From Sphingobacteriales bacterium 44-15 (GTDB taxonomy: Bacteria > Bacteroidota > Bacteroidia > Chitinophagales > Chitinophagaceae), in NCBI GenBank assembly GCA_001899685.1, contig MKWG01000037.1, positions 1-63,947 of the forward strand: a DNA stretch of 63,947 nt. The letters run 5' to 3'. Positions 28,505-36,943 of the stretch are shown here, in pieces. The notes under the pieces were generated by a model. It saw nothing but the letters and a program-made list of their open reading frames with translations, searched no databases and had not been told where the DNA came from. Made by a program: the position numbers and the translations under genes. How positions within the stretch are numbered: position 1 is the stretch's first letter; the number at the start of each line of letters is the position of its first letter.

Positions 28505-29884
28505 CTATAACTCACTCCATATTTCATGTGCAAAGGATTCCAGTGAAGGATCCCTGGCGCCCATTAACAACAGCACACAATTATTGGTGAGATGACTCCG
28601 CACAGATCGTAAAAAGTTTTCCCGCGCAGCAATAAAAAATGCAGATTTCCCCAGTTGCTGAAGATCATGAATCAGATCCCCTGCAGAAATATTCTTCGTG
28701 GTGGTTCCCCCGGCATAAAATATTTCACTCATCCATATTTCGTCCCCGGGACGCAGGACATCCGCTATTTCCTGTACAAAATCATGCCGCAGAAACCGTG
28801 TCGGACCATATCCGTGCGGCTGGAACCAGGCAATGACTTTAGGAGCTATAGCCTGGCAGGCTGCAATGGAAGCGGCACATTTGGCGGGGTTATGAGCGTA
28901 ATCATCTATCAGCCAGACGCCATTCTTATTGCCTAATACCTGGTGCCTCCTGTATATGCCGGAATAATTCTCCAGCGCTTTAGAACATGCCTCCAAAGAG
29001 ATATTCAGCAGCCCGGCTACCGCAACAGCAGCAAGCGCGTTTTCCATATTATGCCTGCCTACCGTATGCAGTAAAAATGGATAATTATTGATCCGGAACC
29101 GGATATCTAATCCTTCCTGTTTGAACCCGGAAGCAATATAAGCCGCATCCGAGCCGGTATCTGTCGAAAAATTATAGACAACATTTCGTGATAGTTTAGC
29201 CGCCAGCGGGTGAGACTGATTGACTACAAAGGCACTCCGGGTATTATTCCTGAATATATCAAAAATGTCCATCAGCACATCTATTTCCTTATGGTCTTTA
29301 TCAATATTGAGCAGCACACCAATCTCAGGATGATACTGAACGATAGACCCGTCACTCTCATCGGCTTCAATGATCAGCCATTCTCCTCTTCCGGTTGCCG
29401 CATTCCCTATTTTACCCTGCTTTATAAGGCTTACCAACCCTGCGCCGCTGATGATACCGGGTTCAAGACCTGCATATTGTAATATTTCAAAAAGCATGGC
29501 ACTTGTAGTGCTTTTACCGGAAGTGCCGCCTATCGCTATGGTTTTCCTGGTGGCTGCAATTTGCGCAAGCAGCTCCGACCTGCGGATAACAGGAATATTC
29601 AATGCTTTGGCTTTCTGTACTTCAGGCACAGTGTCTTCCACAGCAGTGGATACTACTATTACATCAGTATCTGCCGTAATACCTTCTCCATTTTGTAAAA
29701 AGCATGTTATACCTGCCGCTTCAAGCTTTACTCTTATATCATCTAATGCCTGTGTTTCAAAGCCGCGGTCAGATCCAGACACCTGTTTGCCGGTGCCCAC
29801 AAGATATTGCGCCAGTGCACTCATGCCCGTGCCGCCTACGCCTATAAAGAAAAAACTGTTGGAATTATTGATGTCTATGCTCAT
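28505..29884 (-). CDS. Mur ligase family protein, MurC-like
   Basis: 459 residues. Three Mur-ligase domains: N-terminal UDP-binding fold with FFFIGVGGTGMSALAQYL (11-28) and SGSDRG, central ATPase with P-loop GGTSGKST (119-126) and EADESDGS, and the C-terminal domain with DDYAHNP and GARDPSLESFA. MurC proteins join L-alanine to UDP-MurNAc. The P-loop here has Ser where MurC and Mpl normally have His (GTHGKT), and the gene is not in a division/cell-wall cluster, so it is more likely a paralogue with a different amino-acid or sugar substrate than the essential MurC. UDP-N-acetylmuramate:alanine ligase remains possible. Confidence 0.82.
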   Translation of the reverse strand: MSIDINNSNSFFFIGVGGTGMSALAQYLVGTGKQVSGSDRGFETQALDDIRVKLEAAGITCFLQNGEGITADTDVIVVSTAVEDTVPEVQKAKALNIPVIRRSELLAQIAATRKTIAIGGTSGKSTTSAMLFEILQYAGLEPGIISGAGLVSLIKQGKIGNAATGRGEWLIIEADESDGSIVQYHPEIGVLLNIDKDHKEIDVLMDIFDIFRNNTRSAFVVNQSHPLAAKLSRNVVYNFSTDTGSDAAYIASGFKQEGLDIRFRINNYPFLLHTVGRHNMENALAAVAVAGLLNISLEACSKALENYSGIYRRHQVLGNKNGVWLIDDYAHNPAKCAASIAACQAIAPKVIAWFQPHGYGPTRFLRHDFVQEIADVLRPGDEIWMSEIFYAGGTTTKNISAGDLIHDLQQLGKSAFFIAARENFLRSVRSHLTNNCVLLLMGARDPSLESFAHEIWSEL

Positions 29885-30001
29885 GATAATTAATGGGATT
29901 GCACTGAAAATAAAAAAGAATGCTGCAATATAGTAACGCCTGCATAAGTATATTTTATATTACATTTAAATTTTTATTCTTATTGGCTTGGATATTACAG
30001 C

Positions 30002-31225
30002 ATGAAACGTAAAAGCAGCTTTGAGAAAGTTTTCACTCACCTGAGTTTTTGGGTACTGGTCGCGATAGTTATTGCAGTTTTGCTGGGATATTTTTTCCCG
30101 TCTGTTGCAGTGAAAACAGAATGGATGGGAAAGGGATTTGTAAATCTTATTAAGATTTTCATCGGTCCCATTATCTTTCTCACAATTGTTACCGGCATTA
30201 TCGGGATGGGCAATCTTAAAAAGGTGGGGCGCATCGGGCTCAAAGCAGTAATATATTTTGAGGTGGTGACTACTTTTGCCCTGCTGATAGGAATTACATT
30301 TGCCCATTTCTTTGAACCAGGGAAAATCAATAAGACAGGGCTGCCGGTGCAGGATGCTTCAAAATACCAGCGGGAAGGGCATGCCGATTTCAACTGGCTG
30401 CAGTTTGTAAAGGAAAATGTCACGCTTCAGGTACTGATAGTAGCTATTATTGCAGGGATAGTATTGAGTGCCAGCAGGCACCGAGACCGGGTGATGCCTT
30501 ATCTCGGTGTAGCCACAAAATGGGTATTTAAGGCGCTGAAATATGTAATGTACCTGGCTCCGCTGGGGGCTTTTGGAGGGATGGCATATACTGTCGGGAA
30601 GTTTGGGATCAAAACGCTTATACCGCTGGGTAAGCTGATGCTGACAATGTACGGCACCATGATCGTGTTTGTTTTTATAGTGCTCGGGCTTATTCTTCGT
30701 TATTACAAACTGAGCATCTGGAAGTTTCTTACTGCCATAAAAGAAGAGCTGCTCATTGTGCTGGCTACCTCTTCTTCAGAGTCTGCTCTCCCGTCACTTA
30801 TGAACAAGCTGGAAAAAATGGGTTGCAGCAAACCCGTAGTAGGGTTGGTAGTACCTACCGGTTATTCTTTTAACCTGGATGGTACATCCATTTACCTTTC
30901 CATGGCTATTATTTTCCTGGCCCAGCTTTATAATGTTGAGCTATCCGCGTTTGAAATGCTTTCCGTTATCGGGATATTAATGGTAACCTCTAAGGGAGCT
31001 GCCGGTGTTACAGGCAGCGGCTTTATTATATTAGCGTCTACTTTAACCGCCATACATCGTATCCCCCTGGAAGGGCTGGCTTTTTTGCTGGCAATAGATA
31101 AATTTATGAGCGAAGCGAGGGCAATAACCAATATTATTGGTAACGGTGTGGCAACTCTTGTCATTTCCAAGAGTGAAAAAGAATTTATTCATCCCCTCAG
31201 CCCGGTCATCAACACAGATGCATAG
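30002..31225 (+). CDS. dicarboxylate/amino acid:cation symporter (SDF family)
   Basis: 407 residues with about eight membrane helices and two re-entrant loops. It imports C4-dicarboxylates or acidic amino acids with Na+ or H+. The hairpin-1 motif is SSSESALPSLMNKLEKMG (about 255-275) and the helix-7 motif is YSFNLDGTSIYL; the helix-8 region has a variant of the usual substrate-binding residues (LAIDKFMSEARAITNIIGNG). The N-terminus starts with the basic MKRKSSFEKVF. Confidence 0.93.
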   Translation: MKRKSSFEKVFTHLSFWVLVAIVIAVLLGYFFPSVAVKTEWMGKGFVNLIKIFIGPIIFLTIVTGIIGMGNLKKVGRIGLKAVIYFEVVTTFALLIGITFAHFFEPGKINKTGLPVQDASKYQREGHADFNWLQFVKENVTLQVLIVAIIAGIVLSASRHRDRVMPYLGVATKWVFKALKYVMYLAPLGAFGGMAYTVGKFGIKTLIPLGKLMLTMYGTMIVFVFIVLGLILRYYKLSIWKFLTAIKEELLIVLATSSSESALPSLMNKLEKMGCSKPVVGLVVPTGYSFNLDGTSIYLSMAIIFLAQLYNVELSAFEMLSVIGILMVTSKGAAGVTGSGFIILASTLTAIHRIPLEGLAFLLAIDKFMSEARAITNIIGNGVATLVISKSEKEFIHPLSPVINTDA

Positions 31226-31342
31226 CGCTTACCTAATAACCCAATCAAAATAGCTTAAATATTCGAGCATCAGTGGCTTTGTTGTATTCAAAAAATCATC
31301 CCGCGTTCCGCAGGACGCTGGAATTCGCGGACATGTCCTTCT

Positions 31343-31876
31343 TTATCTTTTTGCTCCGAATACCTGCGTCCAGTAATCGTCTGCTCGACCGGCTCCCATT
31401 TCTTTAAAATTCTTATTCATAATATTTTTACAATGTCTTTCACTTTTCAGCCAGCTGTTCATTACCAGTTGCTCTGATGTTTGCCCCCACGCTATATTTT
31501 CTCCGCAAATGCTCCATATATATCCTTTAGAGGTTATGCGGCCTCTTACATCGCTGCCATCGCTGCCGGTATGCGAAAAATCATTATTGGTTTTCATATC
31601 TTCACTATGCTGGTATGCAGCCAGGGCTAATGTATCATTCCATGTCAGCGCTGTTACAGGGGGCATATAGTCGCTTCCGCAGTTGCAACCGCTGGCGCGC
31701 ACCTGGTTTACCATATCCAGTAATGTTCCGGCTTTTACATTATAGGCAAGATCCGGCTTTTGTACTTCAGCTGCCGGCGTGGTTTTGGGTTGATCAACAG
31801 GCATATCTGCTTTTTTGCAGGACGAAAAGAAGAGCACTATTACAAAAGCAGGAAAAACGCCTTGCCTCATATTCAT
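31343..31876 (-). CDS. CAP-domain (SCP/PR-1 family) lipoprotein
   Basis: 177 residues. The signal peptide ends in a lipobox (FFSSC, then KKADMPVDQ), so it is lipid-anchored. The rest is a CAP domain (about 50-175): MVNQVRASGCNCGSDYMPPV, LTWNDTLALAAYQHSEDM, FSHTGSDGSDVRGRI, ICGENIAWGQTSEQLVMNSWLKSERHCKNIMNKNF. The His and Glu residues lining the CAP cavity (HSEDM, GENIAWG, H of RHCKNI) are present. Its biological role is unknown. Confidence 0.9.
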   Translation of the reverse strand: MNMRQGVFPAFVIVLFFSSCKKADMPVDQPKTTPAAEVQKPDLAYNVKAGTLLDMVNQVRASGCNCGSDYMPPVTALTWNDTLALAAYQHSEDMKTNNDFSHTGSDGSDVRGRITSKGYIWSICGENIAWGQTSEQLVMNSWLKSERHCKNIMNKNFKEMGAGRADDYWTQVFGAKR

Positions 31877-31926
31877 AGCATAAAAGATTTGCTATTTAAC
31901 GTACAGCATGGCATTGTTGTTGCGTT

Positions 31927-31934
31927 TATCTTTG
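31927..31934 (+). promoter_or_regulatory. -7 element TATCTTTG
   Basis: Perfect TAnnTTTG, 32 bases before the start codon at 31967. The -33 part is poor. It lies just inside the divergent region with the CAP gene. Confidence 0.4.
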
Positions 31935-31966
31935 TGATACTATTTCTCTTTCTAAAACAATCTGGT

Positions 31967-32632
31967 ATGCGCTTTCTTATTCTTGCCATGCTGGCTTTTA
32001 TTTCTTTTGAATGCCAGGCGCAGTTAAAAAGTTTTATTATTTCTGTTAAAGGAGATACACTGAACAGGGTTGATAATAACGGGAAAAAACAGGGACCATG
32101 GGTAGTACATACAGATGATCTGCGTGGCGAGCCCGGCTATGAAGAAGAGGGGTATTTTGAAAATAATAAGAAAGAGGGTAAATGGAGAAGATATACGCTG
32201 GCGGGCGACCTTACTGCCATTGAAAACTATAAATGGGGGGAAAAAGATGGTAAGCAGGAGTATTATACCAAGATGGGCGACCTGCTGCGCGAAGAAAGCT
32301 GGTATGCGGCTAATCCTGATAATCCGTATGACAGTGTGCAGGTGCCTGACCCGGTAATACCGAATAAATGGGAAACCAAGATCATTAAACTGGAAGTAGC
32401 TTCTGTGGAGCATGGCACATGGAAGTTCTACGACCCGTCTACCGGCTTTATCATTCGCCAGGAAACATATTTTTTTGGACAGAAGGAAAAGGGAAATAAA
32501 ACATCAGCCGACAGCACTGCGCTTGCTGCAGGAAAAGCGGAAAAAGAAAAGCCAAAGGCTGTGCTGGAGTGGGAGAAAAAGAATTCCGGAAAAAAGAAGG
32601 TAAAAGTGAGGGATGGCAGTACAGGATACTGA
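31967..32632 (+). CDS. secreted YwqK-like (MORN-type) repeat protein
   Basis: 221 residues from the ATG at 31967, which places a signal peptide (LILAMLAFISFECQAQ) at the N-terminus. The mature part has repeated short motifs of the toxin-antitoxin YwqK-family antitoxin/MORN type: NGKKQGPWVV, NKKEGKWRRY, ENYKWGEKDGKQEYY, VEHGTWKFYDPSTG. Such motifs form a beta-repeat sheet; despite the family name, no toxin is nearby. The C-terminus is Lys-rich (KKNSGKKKVKVRDG). A longer upstream reading frame overlaps the CAP gene and lacks an export signal, so it was not used. Confidence 0.82.
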   Translation: MRFLILAMLAFISFECQAQLKSFIISVKGDTLNRVDNNGKKQGPWVVHTDDLRGEPGYEEEGYFENNKKEGKWRRYTLAGDLTAIENYKWGEKDGKQEYYTKMGDLLREESWYAANPDNPYDSVQVPDPVIPNKWETKIIKLEVASVEHGTWKFYDPSTGFIIRQETYFFGQKEKGNKTSADSTALAAGKAEKEKPKAVLEWEKKNSGKKKVKVRDGSTGY

Positions 32633-32650
32633 TCAGGACATATTTATTTC

Positions 32651-32658
32651 TATTTTTG
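32651..32658 (+). promoter_or_regulatory. -7 element TATTTTTG
   Basis: Perfect TAnnTTTG, 16 bases upstream of the 32675 start codon; no clear -33. Confidence 0.4.
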
Positions 32659-32674
32659 CGGGGAATTATATTGT

Positions 32675-33100
32675 ATGATGATAAAAAAAATCGTAGCAGG
32701 CCTGTTTTGCTCAATAGCATTATTTATTGGATGTGGTGAAGGAGATAACTATAAAAAGCCGGATGATCCGCTGGAAGCAGGCCGCGACTTTATCAGGTTT
32801 GCACTGGATGGGAATATGCAGCAGGCTAAAACATTTATCTTAAACGACGGAACAAACAACAGGCTGTTCGATAAAATTTCAAAAAAATATGATGCCGCTC
32901 CCCAGGCAGAAAAGGAAGCATATAAGCATGCAAGCATCAGGATAATCAGGTTCCAGAAAATAGATGATTCTACCGCTATCATCAATTATTCCAATTCTTT
33001 TAAAAAGGAAGATAATGAAATAAAGCTGCTTAAAACAGGCGGTGAATGGTGGGTGGACTTTAAGTATACCTTCACAGGAGATACTGCCACGGAAAAATAA
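32675..33100 (+). CDS. small lipoprotein, DUF4878-like
   Basis: 141 residues. The signal peptide has a lipobox (ALFIGC, then GEGDNYKKPDD), so it is probably lipid-anchored. The mature domain (about 30-135) resembles NTF2-like DUF4878 proteins: DPLEAGRDFIRFALDGNMQQAKTFIL at the start, then IIRFQKIDDSTAIINYSN and GGEWWVDFKYTF at the end. Function unknown. Confidence 0.8.
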   Translation: MMIKKIVAGLFCSIALFIGCGEGDNYKKPDDPLEAGRDFIRFALDGNMQQAKTFILNDGTNNRLFDKISKKYDAAPQAEKEAYKHASIRIIRFQKIDDSTAIINYSNSFKKEDNEIKLLKTGGEWWVDFKYTFTGDTATEK

Positions 33101-33162
33101 TCCCTGTTATTCCTTCATTTTATTATCTTTCCTGATCATATTAAATTTATTTTCATTCAACT

Positions 33163-33711
33163 ATGATGACAGTTGTACATCCCTGGCATGGTGTGGAACC
33201 TGGTGAAAATGCACCTCGTATCGTAAATTCAGTTATAGAAATCCCCCAGGGCTCCCGGCAAAAATATGAGATTGACAAACCCAGCGGATTATTAAAGCTC
33301 GACCGCGTAATTTATTCTTCCTTTTATTACCCGGTCAATTACGGATTTATCCCTCAAACCTATGGCGATGACCGTGACCCGCTGGATATTCTTGTGATCT
33401 CCAGCGTCAGCATTCAACCCTTGTGCCTGGTGCAGGCCAAGGTGATCGGCGTCATGCAGATGATTGACAGCGGCGATGCAGATGATAAGATCATTGCGGT
33501 AGGCAACAATGATCCGGGTGTTAACTATATCAATAATATTGAAGAAATGCCCAAGCACTTCTTCAACGAACTGAGGCAGTTTTTTGAAGAATATAAAAAG
33601 CTGGAAAATAAGACTGTAAGTGTAAATGAATTCCAGGATAAAGCCACAGCACTTAAGATCATAGAAGAAGCTATGCGCTTTTACAAAGAAAATTTCGGTC
33701 CAAAGAAATAA
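33163..33711 (+). CDS. ppa: inorganic pyrophosphatase (family I)
   Basis: 182 residues. It hydrolyses pyrophosphate in the cytoplasm, driving biosynthetic reactions. Family I residues are present: [37 protein letters not shown] (the signature D-x-D-P-x-D), [12 protein letters not shown] and KALDIIEEA-like C-terminal helix. It has its own TATCTTTC-like element at 33124-33131. Confidence 0.95.
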   Translation: MMTVVHPWHGVEPGENAPRIVNSVIEIPQGSRQKYEIDKPSGLLKLDRVIYSSFYYPVNYGFIPQTYGDDRDPLDILVISSVSIQPLCLVQAKVIGVMQMIDSGDADDKIIAVGNNDPGVNYINNIEEMPKHFFNELRQFFEEYKKLENKTVSVNEFQDKATALKIIEEAMRFYKENFGPKK

Positions 33712-33807
33712 CCTGCCCGGGTCTGTTTTATGGAAAAAGCCATGCTATGCATCTAAGCAGGTATAAAATATTGCTTCATCGCTTTGACTGCTTCGCAATA
33801 CAACAAT

Positions 33808-34377
33808 ATGACAGATGCCGCCCTGTTGGAAAATTATTACCACGATGGCAACAATGAGTGGATAGGGGCGCTGATGCAACGGTATACTTTGCTGCTGTAT
33901 GGGGTATGTATGAAGTATCTGAAGAATGAAGAGGCTGCAAAAGACGCCGTTCAGCAAATATTCCTGAAAGCTATTGCCGAATTGCACAAATACCAGGTAA
34001 CTTATTTCAAAAGCTGGCTGTATATGGTTGCCAGGAACTACTGCCTGATGCAGTTAAGAGATAAAGGAAAGATACCTCTCCCGGTTACTGAAAAAATGAT
34101 GGTGACCGGTCCTGATGAAACAGATGACCTGCTTCGGCACAGGGAAAAAGACGAAGTTCTTGAGATGATGGAAGAATCACTTAAGGAGCTGAATGATGAG
34201 CAACGGGCTTGTGTAACTTTGTTTTATCTTCAAAAAAAATCTTACAATGAGATAGCCGACATTACAGGATATACCAGCATGCAGGTAAAAAGCTATATCC
34301 AGAACGGCAAGCGCAATTTAAAAATCATTATGGAGAAAAAAATGCAGGAAAAGAATTCCTACAACGGGAAAGCGTGA
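33808..34377 (+). CDS. ECF-type RNA polymerase sigma factor
   Basis: 189 residues from the ATG at 33808 (a TTG at 33784 is in frame but less likely). Region 2: LENYYHDGNNEWIGALMQRYTLLLYGVCMKYLKNEEAAKDAVQQIFLKA, with SWLYMVARNYCLMQLR; region 4: LNDEQRACVTLFYLQKKSYNEIADITGYTSMQVKSYIQNGKRNLK. The next gene begins 1 base after the stop codon, indicating strong coupling with a membrane protein that probably controls it. Confidence 0.92.
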   Translation: MTDAALLENYYHDGNNEWIGALMQRYTLLLYGVCMKYLKNEEAAKDAVQQIFLKAIAELHKYQVTYFKSWLYMVARNYCLMQLRDKGKIPLPVTEKMMVTGPDETDDLLRHREKDEVLEMMEESLKELNDEQRACVTLFYLQKKSYNEIADITGYTSMQVKSYIQNGKRNLKIIMEKKMQEKNSYNGKA

Positions 34378-34378
34378 T

Positions 34379-34732
34379 ATGAATAATGAATTATTTAACA
34401 TATTGTCAAAGGCTAAAGAAATAGATCAGCAGAAACTGCTCGATTACATGCAGGATAAGCTTTCTCCTGAAGAGCGCTATGAAATAGAGAAGTTGTTGAT
34501 TGACGCTGATTTTGAAAGCGATGCTGCCGAAGGATTATCCCGGGTAGAAGATAAAAAGAAGCTGCCTGTGATAATGAGTGAGCTTAACCGCCGGCTTATA
34601 AAAAAATTATCGAAGAAAAGGAAACATTCCAGGAAAGGACCAATTCCCAATCTTATGATCCCGGCAGTCGCTACTATAATCATACTTTTCCTGATAATGA
34701 TGTTTTACCTGCTGCTTAAAAGATATCTCTGA
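34379..34732 (+). CDS. small single-pass membrane protein, putative sigma-factor partner
   Basis: 117 residues. An acidic/basic cytoplasmic part (LSPEERYEIEKLLIDADFESDAAEGLSRVEDKKKL) precedes a basic linker and one C-terminal membrane helix (MIPAVATIIILFLIMMFYLLL). It is coupled to the sigma gene upstream by a 1-base gap. The pattern 'ECF sigma plus short membrane protein' suggests a regulator of that sigma factor, but no known anti-sigma motif is visible. Confidence 0.72.
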   Translation: MNNELFNILSKAKEIDQQKLLDYMQDKLSPEERYEIEKLLIDADFESDAAEGLSRVEDKKKLPVIMSELNRRLIKKLSKKRKHSRKGPIPNLMIPAVATIIILFLIMMFYLLLKRYL

Positions 34733-34747
34733 ATGGTGAATGGGCAA

Positions 34748-35125
34748 TCAATGTCGTTTCCTTAAGAGGCATAGCGTTTTTAAAGGTAAGTCGTTGATTG
34801 CCTCAAGCCGGTCCCGCCACTTGGTGGGATAACCGGAACGCCGCTGCTTTTTGTCTTTTGAAAAAATATGCTCCGCATTTTTTCAATCCCGCCTCCGGCG
34901 GGACCAGACAAAAAGAGGCGGCTTATCCGGTTACTGGTAAAAATCAAGCCCCCGATGGAGTAAGGGGTGTAGCATTTTATCGCCCTGGTACGTGTCTCAC
35001 GTACCTTTATGCTTAAGTTGACGGCTATGCGCACGTGCGGGACTGGTAACAGTGCGATAAATCTCTGCATTGCTGACAATTTAAAAGTTTTATGATGATT
35101 CTCAAGCTTAAGGAAACGACATTGA
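34748..35125. mobile_element. 378-bp structured element with perfect 19-bp terminal inverted repeats
   Basis: TCAATGTCGTTTCCTTAAG (34748-34766) is the exact reverse complement of 35107-35125. Inside lies nested complementarity: AACCGG/CCGGTT (34831-34836 with 34927-34932), GCCGC/GCGGC (34840-34844 with 34918-34922), CTTTTTGTCT/AGACAAAAAG (34847-34856 with 34906-34915), and within that two hairpins: TTGAAAAAAT/ATTTTTTCAA (34858-34886) and TCCCGCC/GGCGGGA (34887-34903). Separate hairpin: GGTACGTG/CACGTACC (34987-35005). No open frame. It is flanked by TGAATGGGCAAT and TGAATGGACAAT, a possible target duplication. It is either a non-autonomous (MITE-like) insertion or a large structured RNA. Confidence 0.6.
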
Positions 35126-35239
35126 ATGGACAATGGGGGGCAATAGTGAAAGGGATAAAGGACAAACGTGAGCCGTGAAAGGTGAATTCAAGTAGCTCAC
35201 CTCTCACCTCTGACGTTTGCCTCCTTTCATTCACCATTC
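35126..35239. repeat. intergenic degenerate repeat R3
   Basis: Built of GTGAAAGG, ACGTGAG, CTCACCTCTCACC and ATTCACCATTCAC steps with imperfect inverted symmetry (CAAACGTGAG ... CTCACC ... GACGTTTG). ATTCACCATTC at 35229-35239 complements GAATGGTGAAT at 34731-34741 on the other side of the structured element, so the element appears inserted in this repeat. It ends 2 bases before the manA stop codon (35241). Confidence 0.55.
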
Positions 35240-35240
35240 A

Positions 35241-36443
35241 CTATTTTCCTGGCACGGCAGCCTTGAACAAAACCGCCCTTGACGGGGACGTAACCGTATA
35301 TTGCTCTCCTGCTCCGGCAAAAGCTGCTTCTCCCTTTTCCAGCATCAATTCCTTTCCGTTGGATAGGCAGATGACTTCACCCTCTGTTACAATTAAAATT
35401 TCTGCGGAGGAAGCATCATGTGTAAAAGTCTCGTTTTTTGCCAGCCCGATCTTACTGACTACAAAATCAGGCACAGGGCAATGATAAATGGTTTCGGCGC
35501 CACGTGTTTCACCATTCAATATATGCGGAGTAATGCCTTCAAACAAAGTATGATTCAGCAGCTCAGGCACGTCAATATGTTTTGGCGTGAGCCCCCCCCT
35601 CAGCACATTGTCTGAATTTGACATCAGCTCTATATTCTGACCCTCTAAATAGGCGTGAGGGATACCTGCTCCCTGGAATATTGCCTGCCCCGGATGCAGT
35701 TGAACAATATTGAAGAAATAAACAGAAAATATCCCCCTGTCTATGTTGTGATATTTATCGCTGTTGGATGCAATGGCCTTGCATGCCCAATATCCAGCAT
35801 TTGCCCTGGTCAGCTTATTGGCGGTATACTCCGGCATTATTTTCTTCAAAAGAGGGCTCAACATCTCATCCACTCTTTCCTGCGGCAGCTCCATTACATA
35901 TTTGTAAAGCCCGTAGTAGCCTCCTTTTTCAAATATAGGGATCAGTATATTCAGCTCGGGGATTTGCTGCAGTGTTTCCATCAGCAAAGCCCTCTCTTTG
36001 AAACCATGCAGCAGCCAGAATTCGCTTAACGCCACCATCACTTCCGGCTTATGATTATCATCTTTATAATTACGATGGGATGCAGACAAAGGAATACCGG
36101 CCTCATTTTCCCTGGCAAAGCCTTTTATGGCTTCTTCTTTTGTGGGATGCACCTGTATGGAAAGCATTTCCTTTACATCTAATACTTTGAATAAAAAGGG
36201 CAGTCCGCCAAACTGTTTGGTCACTTTTTCGCCCAGGTATCTGGAAGGGTTTTGATGAATAAGCTCTCCAAGCGATATTGTTGTCTGTTCATCCTGTTCT
36301 ATAAGAGAGGGATTGCTTGGATGAGCGCCCATCCAGTACTCAGCAAACGGCTTTTGTTCAGGATTGTCTATACCTAACAGTTCCGGGATATATGTTGTGC
36401 CTCCCCATGTGTAGTGCTGTGCTTTTCCTGTTAATTTATACAT
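35241..36443 (-). CDS. manA: mannose-6-phosphate isomerase, class I
   Basis: 400 residues. It interconverts mannose-6-phosphate and fructose-6-phosphate; Zn-dependent cupin fold. Characteristic segments are QHYTWGGTTYIPELLG, FAEYWMGAHPSNPS, LSIQVHP (Zn-ligand region), NYKDDNHKPEVMVAL (Zn Glu) and the C-terminal YLEGQNIELMSNSDNVLRGGLTPKHID. It may supply mannose units or salvage mannose from polysaccharides. Confidence 0.95.
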   Translation of the reverse strand: MYKLTGKAQHYTWGGTTYIPELLGIDNPEQKPFAEYWMGAHPSNPSLIEQDEQTTISLGELIHQNPSRYLGEKVTKQFGGLPFLFKVLDVKEMLSIQVHPTKEEAIKGFARENEAGIPLSASHRNYKDDNHKPEVMVALSEFWLLHGFKERALLMETLQQIPELNILIPIFEKGGYYGLYKYVMELPQERVDEMLSPLLKKIMPEYTANKLTRANAGYWACKAIASNSDKYHNIDRGIFSVYFFNIVQLHPGQAIFQGAGIPHAYLEGQNIELMSNSDNVLRGGLTPKHIDVPELLNHTLFEGITPHILNGETRGAETIYHCPVPDFVVSKIGLAKNETFTHDASSAEILIVTEGEVICLSNGKELMLEKGEAAFAGAGEQYTVTSPSRAVLFKAAVPGK

Positions 36444-36463
36444 CTTAATGCTTTATTGATTGG

Positions 36464-36937
36464 TCAATCCATACCCTTTTCATAAGGTTCGTCTATTTGC
36501 AGATTTGACCCGTCGGCAGCCGCAGTAGCCAGTTCATCGCAACGGTTGTTATATGGATTATCTGCATGTCCTTTCACCCACACGAACTGTACTTTATGCT
36601 TTTGCGCCAGCTGGTAAAATCTTTTCCAAAGATCTTTATTTTTCTTCCCGCCTTTAAAGTCTGTCCTGATCCAGTTGTTGAGCCAGCCCTGCTGCACAGC
36701 TTTTACCACATACTGGCTATCTGAATAAACTGTGATATGGAGATTCGTTTTTGTCAGCGCCTCCAGGGCGGCAATTACGGCCATTATTTCCATCCTGTTG
36801 TTGGTGGTAAGCCTGTAGCCTCCCGACAATTCTTTTTCTACCTTTCCCCATTTAAGAATAGCACCATATCCTCCCCGTCCCGGGTTACCTCTTGCCGCGC
36901 CGTCTGTATATATGGTCAGCCCCTGTTGTACGCTCAT
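36464..36937 (-). CDS. rnhA: ribonuclease HI
   Basis: 157 residues. It cleaves RNA in RNA-DNA hybrids. The catalytic D-E-D-D set is present in YTDGAARGNPG, NRMEIMAVIAALEAL, VYSDSQYVV and DELA (RCDELATAA); the KGHADN loop is also present. It starts 6 bases after the stop of the phzF-like gene upstream. Confidence 0.96.
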   Translation of the reverse strand: MSVQQGLTIYTDGAARGNPGRGGYGAILKWGKVEKELSGGYRLTTNNRMEIMAVIAALEALTKTNLHITVYSDSQYVVKAVQQGWLNNWIRTDFKGGKKNKDLWKRFYQLAQKHKVQFVWVKGHADNPYNNRCDELATAAADGSNLQIDEPYEKGMD

Positions 36938-36943
36938 TACCTG

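Noticed and set aside
34748-35125. Retron or group II intron RNA
   Set aside because: No reverse transcriptase gene in the window, and no intron domain V-like hairpin at the 3' end.
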